A stretch of 64,000 nucleotides of DNA from Actinomycetota bacterium (GTDB lineage: Bacteria > Actinomycetota > Thermoleophilia > Gaiellales > Gaiellaceae): NCBI GenBank assembly GCA_004366385.1, contig SIRU01000064.1:79557-143556 (forward strand), read 5' to 3'. The stretch's first letter is position 1. Each line of letters starts with the position of its first letter. The notes under the pieces were generated by a model that ran no database searches, was not told the DNA's origin, and was given only the letters and a program-made list of their open reading frames with translations. Below are positions 25,406-34,012 of the stretch, in pieces. Both the position numbers and the translations under genes were made by a program.

Positions 25406-25738
25406 GTGTACGCACGTATCGCCCGCTTCGAGGGCAGAGACCCGGCCACGATCGACGAGCAGGTTGCGGAGCTGCGCCGGCAGATCCAGGGGATGCGGGA
25501 AGGCGGCCTGCCGCCGGACCTGCCCGAGGAGGCGCGGGTGCTGACCGAGACGGTCACCCGCGTGCTCCAGCTCGTCGACCGTCGGACGGGAGCGGCCGTC
25601 GGCATCACGTTCTCCGAGACCGAGGACGACATGCGCCGCGCCGACGAGGCTCTGAACGCGATGTCTCCCGGCGAGACCGGCGGCCGCCGGACGGGCGTCG
25701 AGATCTACGAGGTCGCGCTGGACGAGAGCTTCGGCTAG
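25406..25738 (+). CDS. Small dimeric alpha/beta-barrel-like protein
   Basis: This 110-residue protein starts VYARIARFEGRDPATIDEQVAELR and ends with TGVEIYEVALDESFG, the beta-alpha-beta pattern of ABM-like dimeric barrels. Active-site residues are not evident, so no reaction is assigned. AAAGGAG about six bases upstream supports GTG 25406 over the upstream in-frame start at 25376. It lies between sigA and a peptidase gene on the same strand. Confidence 0.65.
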   Translation: MYARIARFEGRDPATIDEQVAELRRQIQGMREGGLPPDLPEEARVLTETVTRVLQLVDRRTGAAVGITFSETEDDMRRADEALNAMSPGETGGRRTGVEIYEVALDESFG

Positions 25739-25769
25739 GCGGAGCCTGCGCGACTAGACTGCGCGCCCG

Positions 25770-27107
25770 ATGGCGCCCACGCACGAAGAGCTGCGCGACC
25801 AGCTCGCCGAGCTGATCGCGATCCCGTCTGTCAGCGCCGACCCCGCCCACGCCGACGACGTCGTCGCCGCCGCGGAGTGGGCGGCGGGACGCATCCGGGA
25901 TGCGGGCGGCACGGCGGAGGTCGTCCCGTGGGACGGCGGGCGGCCGCTCGTGATCGGCGACGTCCCGGCGTCGAGCGGCGCCGACTCCGCACCCACCGTC
26001 CTCTGCTACGCGCACTTCGACGTCCAGCCGCCCGACCCGCTCGACCTCTGGGAGTCGCCCCCGTTCGAGCTGACCGAGCGCGACGGCTGGCTGTACGCGC
26101 GCGGGGTTGCGGACGACAAGGCGCACCTCTTCCTGCTCGTGGAGGCCGCGCGCCAACTCGCCGACGAGGGCGCGCTCCCCGTGAACCTCCGGTTCGCGCT
26201 CGACTCGGAGGAGGAGGTCGGCGGCCAGTCGGTCGGCCAGTGGGTCGACGCGGACGAGCGCGGAGCGGACGCGGCGATCGTCTTCGACGGCGACACGTAC
26301 GAGCGCGGCGTGCCCACCTTCTACACCGCGCTCCGCGGCCTCGCGTACTTCCACGTCGTGGTGCGCACGGGCGAGCGAGACATGCACTCCGGCATCTACG
26401 GCGGCGCCGCGCTGAACGCGATGCACGCGCTCATGCAGACGCTCTCGGCGGTGGTCCCGCGCGACGGGCGTATGCCGGAGCCGCTGCGCGCAGGGATCGA
26501 CCCGCCGACGGAGGAGGAGCTCGACGGGTGGGCCGCGCTGCGGCCGGGCTCGGAGGTGCTGGCCGCGGCGGGGGCGACGCCGGCGGACGCAGACGCAGCG
26601 GAGGAGTTCTACGTCCGCACCTGGGGCGAGCCGGCGGTCGACGTCCACGGCCTCGCGGGAGGCTCGCCCGACCTCGTCAAGACCGTGCTCCCGGTGGAGG
26701 CGCGCGCGAACGTCTCCATCCGGCTCGCGCCCGGCCAGTCGGTGCAGGCGATCGCGGCCGCGTTCGAGCAGCTGCTCCGCGACGCCGCCCCCGCCGGCGC
26801 CGAGCTCTCGGTGGAGCTCCACTCGCACGGTGAGCCTGCGCGCGTGTCGCCCCATGCGCCCGCCCTCGAGCTCGCGCGCGAGGCGTTCGAGGCTGTCTTC
26901 GGTCGCGAGGCGATGCTCGTCCGCGTCGGCGGCTCGATCCCGGTCGCGGAGCGGATCGTCTCCAAGGGCATCCCCGCGATCGTCACCGGCCTCGCCACGC
27001 AGGACGCGAACGCGCACTCCCCGAACGAGAAGTTCCCTGCCGAGTACCTCACCCGCGGCGTCGAGGTCGTCCGCGAGACGTACCGGCGGCTCGGCGAGCT
27101 GGCATAG
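25770..27107 (+). CDS. M20-family metallopeptidase (dipeptidase)
   Basis: This 445-residue zinc peptidase has the metal motifs YAHFDVQPP near residue 85, GVADDKAH near 113 and the catalytic pair DSEEEVGG near 148. A dimerisation domain contains RDMHSGIYGGAALNAM. It fits the ArgE/DapE/CPG2 group of dipeptidases acting on peptides in the cytosol; the substrate is unknown. ATG 25770 lies nine bases after TAGACT (25755-25760), giving an almost leaderless transcript. Confidence 0.88.
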   Translation: MAPTHEELRDQLAELIAIPSVSADPAHADDVVAAAEWAAGRIRDAGGTAEVVPWDGGRPLVIGDVPASSGADSAPTVLCYAHFDVQPPDPLDLWESPPFELTERDGWLYARGVADDKAHLFLLVEAARQLADEGALPVNLRFALDSEEEVGGQSVGQWVDADERGADAAIVFDGDTYERGVPTFYTALRGLAYFHVVVRTGERDMHSGIYGGAALNAMHALMQTLSAVVPRDGRMPEPLRAGIDPPTEEELDGWAALRPGSEVLAAAGATPADADAAEEFYVRTWGEPAVDVHGLAGGSPDLVKTVLPVEARANVSIRLAPGQSVQAIAAAFEQLLRDAAPAGAELSVELHSHGEPARVSPHAPALELAREAFEAVFGREAMLVRVGGSIPVAERIVSKGIPAIVTGLATQDANAHSPNEKFPAEYLTRGVEVVRETYRRLGELA

Positions 27108-27153
27108 CCGTCCGGGGGACGCCGGCCCGCGCCGGCGCCGGTACGCTGGGCCC

Positions 27154-27585
27154 ATGCCGAGGCTCGTCGGCATCAACCACGTCGCAGTCGAGGTCGGAGA
27201 CGTCGACGAGGCGATCGCGTTCCTCGAGCGCATCTTCGACCACGTCCGCCTGCGCGGGCGCTCCTCGGGGATGGCCTTCGTCGACCTCGGCGACCAGTTC
27301 ATCGCGCTCGCCCGCGGGATCACGCACACGCCGGATCACGACCGGCACATCGGCCTCGTCGTCGACGACCTCGAGGAGACGGTGCGCCGGCTGCGCGAGG
27401 CGGGCGTCGAGATCGTCGGGCACCACGACTTCCTCGACCCGTGGGGCAACCGCTGGCAGCTCGTCGACTACCGCGAGATCCAGTTCACGAAGACCGAGCG
27501 CGTGCTCCAGGGCATGGGCCTCGACGGGCTCGAGAAGTCCGAGCACGCCATCGAGGAGCTGCGCGCGAAGGACCTTGCTGACTAG
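27154..27585 (+). CDS. VOC-superfamily (glyoxalase-like) protein
   Basis: The 143-residue protein begins VGINHVAVEVGDVDEAIAFLERIF and has DRHIGLVVDDLEETVRRLREAG and DPWGNRWQLVDYREIQF, the two beta-alpha-beta-beta-beta modules of the VOC fold. Possible metal ligands are His9, His64 and a late Glu. The reaction is not predictable. ATG 27154 is six bases after TACGCT (27142-27147). The gene is convergent with the HxlR regulator, with a hairpin between them. Confidence 0.82.
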   Translation: MPRLVGINHVAVEVGDVDEAIAFLERIFDHVRLRGRSSGMAFVDLGDQFIALARGITHTPDHDRHIGLVVDDLEETVRRLREAGVEIVGHHDFLDPWGNRWQLVDYREIQFTKTERVLQGMGLDGLEKSEHAIEELRAKDLAD

Positions 27586-27598
27586 GTCGTAGGGTGAG

Positions 27599-27623
27599 GC
27601 TTGCCTCGCCCGCCGAGGCGAGC
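27599..27623. terminator. Bidirectional hairpin between convergent genes
   Basis: GCTTGCCTCG (27599-27608) pairs with CGAGGCGAGC (27614-27623) around a five-base loop, with one G-U pair. It lies between the convergent VOC and HxlR stops. There is no clear U-tract, so termination strength is uncertain. Confidence 0.5.
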
Positions 27624-27629
27624 TCCGCG

Positions 27630-27992
27630 TCAGGCGTCGTGGACGCCGCAGCCGAGCCAGTCGTGGCCGAAGCGGCGCATCTCGTGCACGATCGGGAGCA
27701 GCGCGCGGCCCTTCTCCGTCAGCGCGTACTCGACGCGCGGCGGCGACTCCGGGTAGCTCCGCCGCGCGACGATGTCCTCCGACTCGAGCCAGCGGAGGCG
27801 CTCTGCGAGCGTGCGCGGGCTGATCCCGGCGCACGAGCGCTCGAGCTCGGTGAAGCGGCGCGGGCCCTCGGAGAGGTCGTGGACGATGAGCACCGTCCAC
27901 TTCGAGCCGACGATCTCGGCCGCGCCGGCGACCGAGCACGTCGGGGCGGCGTGAACGGGGAGCATCGTGCGCGTCGAGGCGTGGGTGGCCAC
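27630..27992 (-). CDS. HxlR-family winged-helix regulator
   Basis: The 120-residue protein has the HxlR pattern: a near-N-terminal Cys (APTCSVAGAAEIVGSKWTVLIVHDL), then GPRRFTELERSCAGISPRTLAERLRWLES and the wing EYALTEKGRALLPIV. Many members sense electrophiles or redox stress through that Cys. GTG 27992 lies six bases after TACAAT (28004-27999), so it is probably leaderless; the long upstream frame extension is ignored. Its target may be the neighbouring VOC or methyltransferase gene, which is a guess. Confidence 0.88.
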   Translation of the reverse strand: MATHASTRTMLPVHAAPTCSVAGAAEIVGSKWTVLIVHDLSEGPRRFTELERSCAGISPRTLAERLRWLESEDIVARRSYPESPPRVEYALTEKGRALLPIVHEMRRFGHDWLGCGVHDA

Positions 27993-28015
27993 GCTCGGAT
28001 TGTACGACTGCCTGC

Positions 28016-28831
28016 TCAGGACGGCTTTCGCGCGGTGTAGAGCGACGTCACGAGCGGCTTCGTCACGCTGCCGCCGAAGTCGCGCTCGGCTATCTCCGCG
28101 ATCGAGTCGAGCAACCTCTCCCTGCGCTCGGAGTCGAGGGAGAGAACCGGCGAGAAGCTCCCGAACAACCCGCGAATGCCGTCCGTGTCCCACGTGTGCC
28201 ACCACTCGATGCGGCACGGCAGCACGTCCGTCAGGCCGGCCCGCTCGAGCGCGGCGATGCGGTGCTCGGCGTCGTGCGCGAACGGCCGGCCACCCTCCAC
28301 CGCCGACCGGCTTTGCGGTAGGCCTTCCATGAGGCCGTCCGTCGCAGCCCGGAACGGGTCCGGGCGGTTCGCGTCACCGAACGCCGTCCACCAGAGCGCG
28401 ACCCAGCCTCCGGGCACGAGCGCGTCGCGGATCCTCGCGAGCCCGATCTCCTCGTCGACCCAGTGGAACGACGATGCGGCGACGGCGAGGTCGAAGGCCG
28501 CGTCCGGGAGGTCGGCGTCCTCGAGCGTGCTCTCGCGGATGTCGACGCGCGCGTCGAGCCTGCCGGCGAGGAACTCGGCGAGCGCGGGGTCGGGCTCCAG
28601 CGCGACGATCGGCGCTGCGCCGAGCTCGAGCAGCCGGCGGGTCGCCTGGCCCGTCCCCGGCCCCACTTCGAGGACGCGGGTGCCGGGCCTGAGGCCGCAC
28701 CGCTCGCGAAGGATGTCGTAGACCTCGTCCGCGTGCCCCGGCCGCCCGAGCTCGTAGGCGGCAGGATCGGAGCCGAACAGCCGCCGGCCGTCGGTCTTCG
28801 CGACGCGCGCGCAACCCTCGGTGTCAGACAC
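28016..28831 (-). CDS. SAM-dependent methyltransferase (class I)
   Basis: The 271-residue protein has the SAM-binding motif VLEVGPGTGQATRRLLELG near residue 50, the acidic post-strand residue in IVALEPDPALAEFL, and AASSFHWVDEE typical of type 11 methyltransferases. The substrate is unknown. The best available start, GTG 28831, lies inside the left palindrome of repeat element B, so the repeat seems to supply the first codons. The homologous body begins about 17 residues later (GRRLFGSDPAAYELGRPGH). Confidence 0.8.
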   Translation of the reverse strand: MSDTEGCARVAKTDGRRLFGSDPAAYELGRPGHADEVYDILRERCGLRPGTRVLEVGPGTGQATRRLLELGAAPIVALEPDPALAEFLAGRLDARVDIRESTLEDADLPDAAFDLAVAASSFHWVDEEIGLARIRDALVPGGWVALWWTAFGDANRPDPFRAATDGLMEGLPQSRSAVEGGRPFAHDAEHRIAALERAGLTDVLPCRIEWWHTWDTDGIRGLFGSFSPVLSLDSERRERLLDSIAEIAERDFGGSVTKPLVTSLYTARKPS

Positions 28832-28988
28832 CGAATCTCGCCTGTCCGGTTCCGACGTGGCCGGCGGCAGCATGTCCCTCAACGGTCAGATGCCCTCCAG
28901 CCCCTATGGGAGGCCAAATCGCATGTGGGACGATTGTTGCGAACTCGGCACGCCTCCCCCTTGACAGAACCGGTGTCTGACACCGGTT
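28819..28988. repeat. REPIN-like element B (paired GGTGTC palindromes)
   Basis: The left end is CGGTGTC-A-GACACCG (28819-28833). The right end is AACCGGTGTC around a single T with its exact inverse (28968-28988). The 170-base element shares GTGGGACGATTG and CCCTTGACA with element A, then a T-rich run after the right end. It lies between the methyltransferase and amidohydrolase genes and overlaps the start of the former. Confidence 0.75.
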
Positions 28989-29005
28989 TTTATAAAGCGC
29001 GGACG

Positions 29006-30532
29006 TCAGCCCCAGGGCGGCGGGTTGTGCGTCCAGTGGCCGCCGACCATCGTCGCCACCACCTCGACGGACTCGAGCTCGTCCGGCGGGCACTCGAGGG
29101 GGTCGCGGGAGAGGACGACGAGGTCGGCGAGGTAGCCGGGGAGGAGCTTGCCGCGGCGGCGCTCGTCGCCCGCGAGCCACGCTGGGTTGACCGTCGTCGC
29201 CGCCAAGGCCTCCTCGACCGTCACCCGCTGGTCGGGATGCCACGCGTCGCGCTCGTCGATCGTGCGCAGCACGCCCGCGCGTATCCCGGCGAGCGGGTCG
29301 AGCTCCTCGACCGGCGCATCCGACCCGTTCGCGACGAGCGCGCCCGAGTCCCACAGCGACCGGAACGCGTACGCGCCCTCCGCCCGCTCGCCCCAGAAGC
29401 GCTCCGCGAGGTCACGGTCGGAGGGCGCGTGCGAGAACTGGACCGAGCACGCCACCCCGAGCGCCGCGAAGCGCCCCACATCCTCTGGGGCGAGGCACTG
29501 TGCGTGCTCGACCCGCTGCCGGAGCCCGAGCGGCGCCCACTCCGCCCGCGTCGCCTCGAACGCGTCCAGCGCAGCGCGATTCGCCAGGTCCCCGATCGCG
29601 TGCACGCCCACCGGCCACCCGGCCTGCGCGCCGCGGCGCACGATCTCCGCCAGCTCCTCGCCGCTTGTGATCACGACGCCAGACCCGTCGAGCATCCACG
29701 CCGTCTGCGACCCGAGCGTCCCGTCCATGAACGCCTTCAGGTAGCCGATCCGGAGGAAGTCGTCGCCGATCGGCGAGCGCAGCCCCAGCGCCTCGAGCTC
29801 CGGCAGCCGCTCGTACGGCACCGACTGCCAGACCCGCAGGGCCAGACCCCCGTCCGCGTGGATCCGCTGGAAGATCCCGGCCGCGCCGAGCCAGCCGTCC
29901 TTGTCGTGGATCGCGGTCACGCCACGCGAGGCCGCGACCCGCAGACCCTCGCGGGTCGCGTCCACGAGCTCGTCCTGGCTCGGCATCGCGAACCGCTCGC
30001 GGAACTGCCACGCGGACTCCTCGCGGAGCACGCCGGTCAGCTCGCCGTGGCCGTCGCGCTCCACGACCCCGCCCTCGACCTGGAGATCGCCGCCCGCGAG
30101 CGCGAGCGCGGCCGAGTTGAGCCAGAGCGAGTGGTAGTCCTTCGAGAAGAGGAGGGCGGGCGTGTCGCCCGTGACCTCGTCCAGCGCGGCCGCCGTCGGC
30201 TGCACGTCCCACTCCGCCGAGCGCCAGCCCGTCCCCCGGATCCACGACCCGCGGCGGGGGTGAGCCTGCACGCGCTCGAGCGCCTCCGCCAGCGACGCGA
30301 CACCCTCCAACTGCACGTCGTGCTGCGCGAGCGCCCACGACGGGAAGTGGACGTGCGAATCGGTGAAGCCCGGGACGACGCAGCGCCTGCCGAGGTCGAC
30401 GACGTCCGGCGTCGGGAGAGCCCACTCGTGCGTCCCGACCCCGCCCGCGATCCGGTCGCCGGCGATCCCGAGCCCGCGCGCGAGCGGCAGCGAGGGATCC
30501 ATGGTGCGGACGACCCCGTTTTCGAGGATCAT
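29006..30532 (-). CDS. Amidohydrolase family 3 (YtcJ-like)
   Basis: The 508-residue protein has the metal motif DSHVHFP near residue 60, LLFSKDYHSLWLNSAAL, a HDKDGW segment, GVHAIGDLANRAALDAFE and VANGSDAPVEELDPLAGI, all typical of the YtcJ-like amidohydrolase-3 group. The substrate is unknown; relatives hydrolyse formamides or cyclic amides. ATG 30532 is chosen because TATCGT (30545-30540) lies seven bases upstream. It is divergent from the tandem VOC genes. Confidence 0.87.
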   Translation of the reverse strand: MILENGVVRTMDPSLPLARGLGIAGDRIAGGVGTHEWALPTPDVVDLGRRCVVPGFTDSHVHFPSWALAQHDVQLEGVASLAEALERVQAHPRRGSWIRGTGWRSAEWDVQPTAAALDEVTGDTPALLFSKDYHSLWLNSAALALAGGDLQVEGGVVERDGHGELTGVLREESAWQFRERFAMPSQDELVDATREGLRVAASRGVTAIHDKDGWLGAAGIFQRIHADGGLALRVWQSVPYERLPELEALGLRSPIGDDFLRIGYLKAFMDGTLGSQTAWMLDGSGVVITSGEELAEIVRRGAQAGWPVGVHAIGDLANRAALDAFEATRAEWAPLGLRQRVEHAQCLAPEDVGRFAALGVACSVQFSHAPSDRDLAERFWGERAEGAYAFRSLWDSGALVANGSDAPVEELDPLAGIRAGVLRTIDERDAWHPDQRVTVEEALAATTVNPAWLAGDERRRGKLLPGYLADLVVLSRDPLECPPDELESVEVVATMVGGHWTHNPPPWG

Positions 30533-30565
30533 GGCGGCGACGATAACGACGCGAGAGGAGCGGGG

Positions 30566-30928
30566 ATGATCGACCACACCGCCGTCAACGTCACCGACTT
30601 CGAGGCCGCCAAGGCCTTCTACTCCAAGGCGCTCGAGCCGCTCGGCTACTCACTCGCGTTCGAGGCGGGCGAGTTCATGGGCTTCGCCGACCGGCACGGG
30701 CTCGACCTCGGCGTCGTGCGACGCGACCCGGTCGGCGGCGCCCACGTCGCCTTCAAGTGCCCGGATCACGCGACCGTGAACGCGTTCTACGAGGCGGCGA
30801 TGGCCGCGGGCGCGAAGGACAACGGCCCGCCCGGCCTGCGCACGCACTACCACGAGCACTACTACGCCGCCTTCGTCCACGACGCCGACGGCAACAACAT
30901 CGAGGCCGTCTGCCAGCAGCCGCAGTGA
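30566..30928 (+). CDS. VOC-superfamily protein (first of a tandem pair)
   Basis: This 120-residue protein begins MIDHTAVNVTDFEAAKAFYSKAL, with RRDPVGGAHVAFKC in the middle and YYAAFVHDADGNNIEAVC at the end. It resembles lactoylglutathione-lyase-like VOC proteins. His3/His4 and the terminal Glu are plausible metal ligands. GAGAGGAG upstream supports ATG 30566. The next gene is a clear paralogue overlapping by four bases. Confidence 0.85.
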   Translation: MIDHTAVNVTDFEAAKAFYSKALEPLGYSLAFEAGEFMGFADRHGLDLGVVRRDPVGGAHVAFKCPDHATVNAFYEAAMAAGAKDNGPPGLRTHYHEHYYAAFVHDADGNNIEAVCQQPQ

Positions 30929-31287
30929 CCGTCGCGCACGTCGCCGTCAACGTGTCGGACTGGGAGCGCGCGCGGCGCTTCTACGACGCGGTGCTCGCCT
31001 TGTTCGGCTACCGGGTCGTGTACGAGGAGGAGGGCGCGCTCGCGTACTACGCGGACGCGCGCGGGCTCGACTTCGGGCTCGGCCGGCGCGACCCGGTCGG
31101 CGGCGCCCACGTCGCGTTCGACGTGGAGGATCGCGCGACGGTCGACCGCTTCCACGAGACTGCGCTCGCGGCCGGCGGCACCGACAACGGCTCGCCGGGG
31201 ATCCGCGCCAAGTACGCGCCGGACTACTACGCCGCGTTCGTGCTCGACCCCGACGGGAACAACATCGAGGCGATGTGCCACGGGTGA
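30925..31287 (+). CDS. VOC-superfamily protein (second of a tandem pair)
   Basis: The 120-residue protein starts VTVAHVAVNVSDWERARRFYDAVLA and repeats the RRDPVGGAHVAF and YYAAFVLDPDGNNIEAMCHG signatures of its neighbour, so the pair arose by tandem duplication. The GTG overlaps the previous TGA as GTGA, indicating coupling. A heterodimeric or two-substrate role is possible. A third relative lies at 34013. Confidence 0.85.
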   Translation: MTVAHVAVNVSDWERARRFYDAVLALFGYRVVYEEEGALAYYADARGLDFGLGRRDPVGGAHVAFDVEDRATVDRFHETALAAGGTDNGSPGIRAKYAPDYYAAFVLDPDGNNIEAMCHG

Positions 31288-31361
31288 CCGAAGGCGAGGA
31301 GCGCGAGGCCTAGGCCGAGGCGACCCTCGCCCGGACGACTCGGAGAACCCCGAGGCGCTTT

Positions 31362-31376
31362 GTGGCTCTGAGCCAC
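31362..31376. repeat. GTGGCTC palindromic repeat, intergenic copy
   Basis: GTGGCTC-T-GAGCCAC, a 7-bp inverted repeat around one base. With flanks it gives 23 bases (31358-31380) that are the exact reverse complement of 58748-58770 inside lhr. It lies in the gap between a VOC gene and the acyl-CoA dehydrogenase gene. Confidence 0.75.
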
Positions 31377-31441
31377 TTGGGCCGTCCTTGCGCTCCGCTC
31401 GTCGAGCGAGGAACGGGTGCGAGTCGCCCTAGAATGCGCGC

Positions 31442-32623
31442 GTGCCCTGGGAGCCGCTGACCGACGAGCAGGTCGAGATTCGCGACCTCGTGCGCCAGAT
31501 CGCGCGCGAGCGGATCGCGCCCCGTGCTGCGGAGATCGACGAGTCGCACGAGTTCCCGTGGGATGTCGTCGAGCTCTTCCGCGAGCACGGCATCTTCGGG
31601 CTCTTCTTCGAGGAGGGCTACGGCGGCACCGGCACCGGGACGCTGCTCTCGCTGGTCGCGATCGAGGAGGTCTCGAAGGTGTGCGCGACGAGCGGGCTGA
31701 TCCTCGCGGTGCAGGAGCTCGGCTCGCTCGGGCTCAAGCTCGCGGGGACGGACGAGCAGAAGGCGCGCTTCCTCCCGTCGCTCGCGTCCGGCGAGCAGCT
31801 CGCCGCGTACGCGCTCACCGAGGCCGGCTCGGGATCCGACTCCGCGGCCATGCGCACGACCGCGCGCCGCGACGGCGACGAGTACGTCCTCGACGGCTCC
31901 AAGCGCTTCATCACGAACGCGGGCGTCGCCGGGCTGTACACCGTCTTCGCGAAGACCGACCCGGACGCGGGCCACTCCGGGATCTCCGCCTTCGTGGTCG
32001 AGAAGGACACGCCCGGCTTCGAGGTCGCGCGGCTCGAGCCGAAGATGGGCATCGCGGGCTCGACCACCGGCGAGCTCATCTTCGACGGCGCGCGCATCCC
32101 GGCGGCGAACCTGCTCGGCGAGGAGGGCGAGGGCTTCAGGATCGCGATGCGGATCCTCGACCGCTCGCGTCCGGGCGTCGCCGCGCAGGGGCTCGGGATC
32201 GCGCAGGGCGCGACCGACTACGCGCTCGAGTACGCGCGCACCCGCGAGACGATGGGGAAGCCGATCGCGGAGCACCAGCTGATCGCGGGCAAGCTCGCGG
32301 ACATGGAGACGCGCACAGAGGGCGCGCGCGGGCTCCTCTACCGCTTCGGGCGCATGGTCGACGAGGGTGCGCCGGACGCGGAGCTGACGAAGGCCTCCGC
32401 GATGGCGAAGCTCGCGTGCACGGACACCGCGATGTGGGTCACGACCGAGGCGGTGCAGGTGCTCGGCGGCTACGGCTACATCCGGGAGTACCCGGTCGAG
32501 CGCATGATGCGCGACGCGAAGATCACGCAGATCTACGAGGGCACGAACGAGATCCAGCGCCTCGTGATCGCGCGCGAGATGCTGAAGGAGAGCCGGGCGT
32601 TCCTGCTCGAGGGCGTGGCGTAG
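31442..32623 (+). CDS. Acyl-CoA dehydrogenase
   Basis: This 393-residue flavoprotein has the family signatures YALTEAGSGSDSAAMRT near residue 130 and QVLGGYGYIREYPVERMMRDAKI near 340. The catalytic Glu is in ITQIYEGTNEIQR near residue 365, as in short/butyryl-CoA dehydrogenases. It would act in fatty-acid or branched-chain acyl-CoA oxidation; chain length is not predicted. No ETF or other beta-oxidation gene is adjacent. GTG 31442 lies six bases after TAGAAT (31430-31435). Confidence 0.93.
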   Translation: MPWEPLTDEQVEIRDLVRQIARERIAPRAAEIDESHEFPWDVVELFREHGIFGLFFEEGYGGTGTGTLLSLVAIEEVSKVCATSGLILAVQELGSLGLKLAGTDEQKARFLPSLASGEQLAAYALTEAGSGSDSAAMRTTARRDGDEYVLDGSKRFITNAGVAGLYTVFAKTDPDAGHSGISAFVVEKDTPGFEVARLEPKMGIAGSTTGELIFDGARIPAANLLGEEGEGFRIAMRILDRSRPGVAAQGLGIAQGATDYALEYARTRETMGKPIAEHQLIAGKLADMETRTEGARGLLYRFGRMVDEGAPDAELTKASAMAKLACTDTAMWVTTEAVQVLGGYGYIREYPVERMMRDAKITQIYEGTNEIQRLVIAREMLKESRAFLLEGVA

Positions 32624-32704
32624 GCGCCCGTAACCCGCCCGCCGCGCGCGACTTTTCTCGCTTTCGGCACACAGCCGTCACGATTTTCTTGCTTCGCTTG
32701 TCCC

Positions 32705-33115
32705 GTGACCACGACCCGGCTCTCGAAGCCTCGCGCGAGCGCGTTCGCGTCCGCGCTCGACCTCGACCTCGACGCCGCGGGCGTGTGTCACGCCTGCCTG
32801 TCGTTCGTCTCCTTCGCGATGGACGCGGGCGACGTCGCGGAGATCGAGCGCCAGCTCCGGCACATGACGAAGGACCTATGGGCGGACGGCCTCGACGAGC
32901 CTGCGCTCGCCGCCGCTCGAGACGCCCGCGCGCGAGGCGTACGTGACGCGGAGCGCGCGCTCGCCGATCTCGAGGAACGTGGAGGCCGAAGCGTGATCGC
33001 GCGTGAGATCGTCCGGCGACTCGCGGCCGAGCTCTCGCGGCGTGCCCGCGCCATGCGGCAGGCCCGAGCGCTCTCGCGAGAACGTCTGCGAAGCGCCCCG
33101 CCCGAGCTCAACTGA
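32705..33115 (+). CDS. Hypothetical protein with CxxC motif
   Basis: The 136-residue protein is mostly helical and Arg/Ala-rich, with a single CHAC motif in DAAGVCHACLSFVSFAMDAG near residue 28. I do not recognise a family. The start GTG 32705 has no convincing ribosome site. The region just upstream (32645-32704) is relatively T-rich (TTTTCTTGCTTCG) for this genome. The gene converges on the secreted-protein gene with an 11-base gap. Confidence 0.5.
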   Translation: MTTTRLSKPRASAFASALDLDLDAAGVCHACLSFVSFAMDAGDVAEIERQLRHMTKDLWADGLDEPALAAARDARARGVRDAERALADLEERGGRSVIAREIVRRLAAELSRRARAMRQARALSRERLRSAPPELN

Positions 33116-33126
33116 CAGCGCCGCCT

Positions 33127-33939
33127 CTACCGCAACCTGGCCGAGAACCGCTTCGTGAAGCTCTTGCCGCCGGCGGTGAAGGAGATCGAGCCCGTCAACG
33201 TCTTCCCCTTCGCCGAGCGCGGCGTCTTGTAGGTGCACCTGGCCGAGCCTGCCGCGGCGCGCGCGGCGCCCTTGACCTTCGTCTTCCCGATCGAGCCGGC
33301 GCACGCGACCTTCGACGGCTTCACGGGCGACCCGCCGGCGAAGACGCCCACGCTCGCCGTCACGCTTGCCCCCGCCTTCGGTTTCGCGGGGGCGAGCCTC
33401 GCGCCGCCGGCGGTGACGGCGGGAGCCGCCTCCCGCGCGAGCACGACCGTGATCTCGGTCGAGTTGTCGGCAGGGCTCGGGTCGGGCGTCGACTCGTCGA
33501 AGATCTCTGCGCGCAGCCCGTGCCGGCCATACTCGGAGGCGACGATCTTCCACTGCGGCGCGAACGCGGCGCCGGTGCCCGCGGGCAAGGGCTCCGGCGC
33601 CGTGCAGGTCGCCTCGGTGGCGGTCGTGACGCAGTCCTCGGCGTTCGTGTCCGGCTCGCCGTCGAAGTGGAGACCCTCGGTGAGCTGGAAGCTGAAGGAC
33701 ATCGTGGCGTCCTGCGGCCCGGCGTTCACGACGATCGGCATCGCGAAGAACGTGAGCTTCCCCGTGATCCGCTTCGTCCCGCCGTTCGGCGTGGGCGCGA
33801 TCAGGGCGTCGACGGGAACGGCCGTCGGGCTCGCGCCGATCATGATCGCGAGGTCGGTTGCCATCGGCGCGGCGCCCGCGGTGGCTGCGAGTAGAGCTGC
33901 GGAGGCGGCGACTACGGCGAGTGGGCGTGCGCTGCGCAT
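33127..33939 (-). CDS. Secreted beta-domain protein
   Basis: The 270-residue protein has a signal peptide (MRSARPLAVVAASAALLAATAGAAP). A domain with conserved-repeat features follows (LHFDGEPDTNAEDCVTTATEATC, then STPDPSPADNSTEITVVL), resembling DUF11/CARDB-type surface domains. A basic C-terminal domain with a Cys pair ends SFTAGGKSFTKRFSARLR. No catalytic motif is visible; an extracellular or cell-wall role is likely. Confidence 0.65.
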   Translation of the reverse strand: MRSARPLAVVAASAALLAATAGAAPMATDLAIMIGASPTAVPVDALIAPTPNGGTKRITGKLTFFAMPIVVNAGPQDATMSFSFQLTEGLHFDGEPDTNAEDCVTTATEATCTAPEPLPAGTGAAFAPQWKIVASEYGRHGLRAEIFDESTPDPSPADNSTEITVVLAREAAPAVTAGGARLAPAKPKAGASVTASVGVFAGGSPVKPSKVACAGSIGKTKVKGAARAAAGSARCTYKTPRSAKGKTLTGSISFTAGGKSFTKRFSARLR

Positions 33940-33963
33940 GCGAATGAGTGAAGCCGACGCTGC

Positions 33964-33992
33964 TCAACGCTCGATCAACAACCGCTCAAACG
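33964..33992 (+). promoter_or_regulatory. Triple TCAA direct repeat, 11-bp period (site 1)
   Basis: TCAA occurs at 33964, 33975 and 33986, exactly 11 bases apart, ending in CTCAAACG. The site lies 20 bases upstream of the VOC gene start at 34013. Eleven-bp direct repeats are the usual layout of OmpR/SARP-type activator sites. A matching copy is at 34554-34582. Confidence 0.55.
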
Positions 33993-34012
33993 CCGCGTGG
34001 CAGAGTTCCGGC

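Noticed and set aside
28961..28995. Right arm of element B as an intrinsic terminator or as a promoter (TTGACA ... TATAAA)
   Set aside because: The hairpin and T-run face the plus strand, where no gene ends nearby, and the 24-base spacing between TTGACA and TATAAA is too long for a sigma-A promoter. The same arrangement in element A points to a repeat.
28463..30565. Long plus-strand frame continuing into the VOC gene at 30566
   Set aside because: Only the last 120 residues match a family and have a ribosome site; the rest is antisense to the methyltransferase and amidohydrolase.
33127..33939. Plus-strand frame (33233-34417) covering the secreted protein gene and the VOC gene
   Set aside because: The upstream part is antisense to a protein with a clear signal peptide; only the VOC part from GTG 34013 is real.
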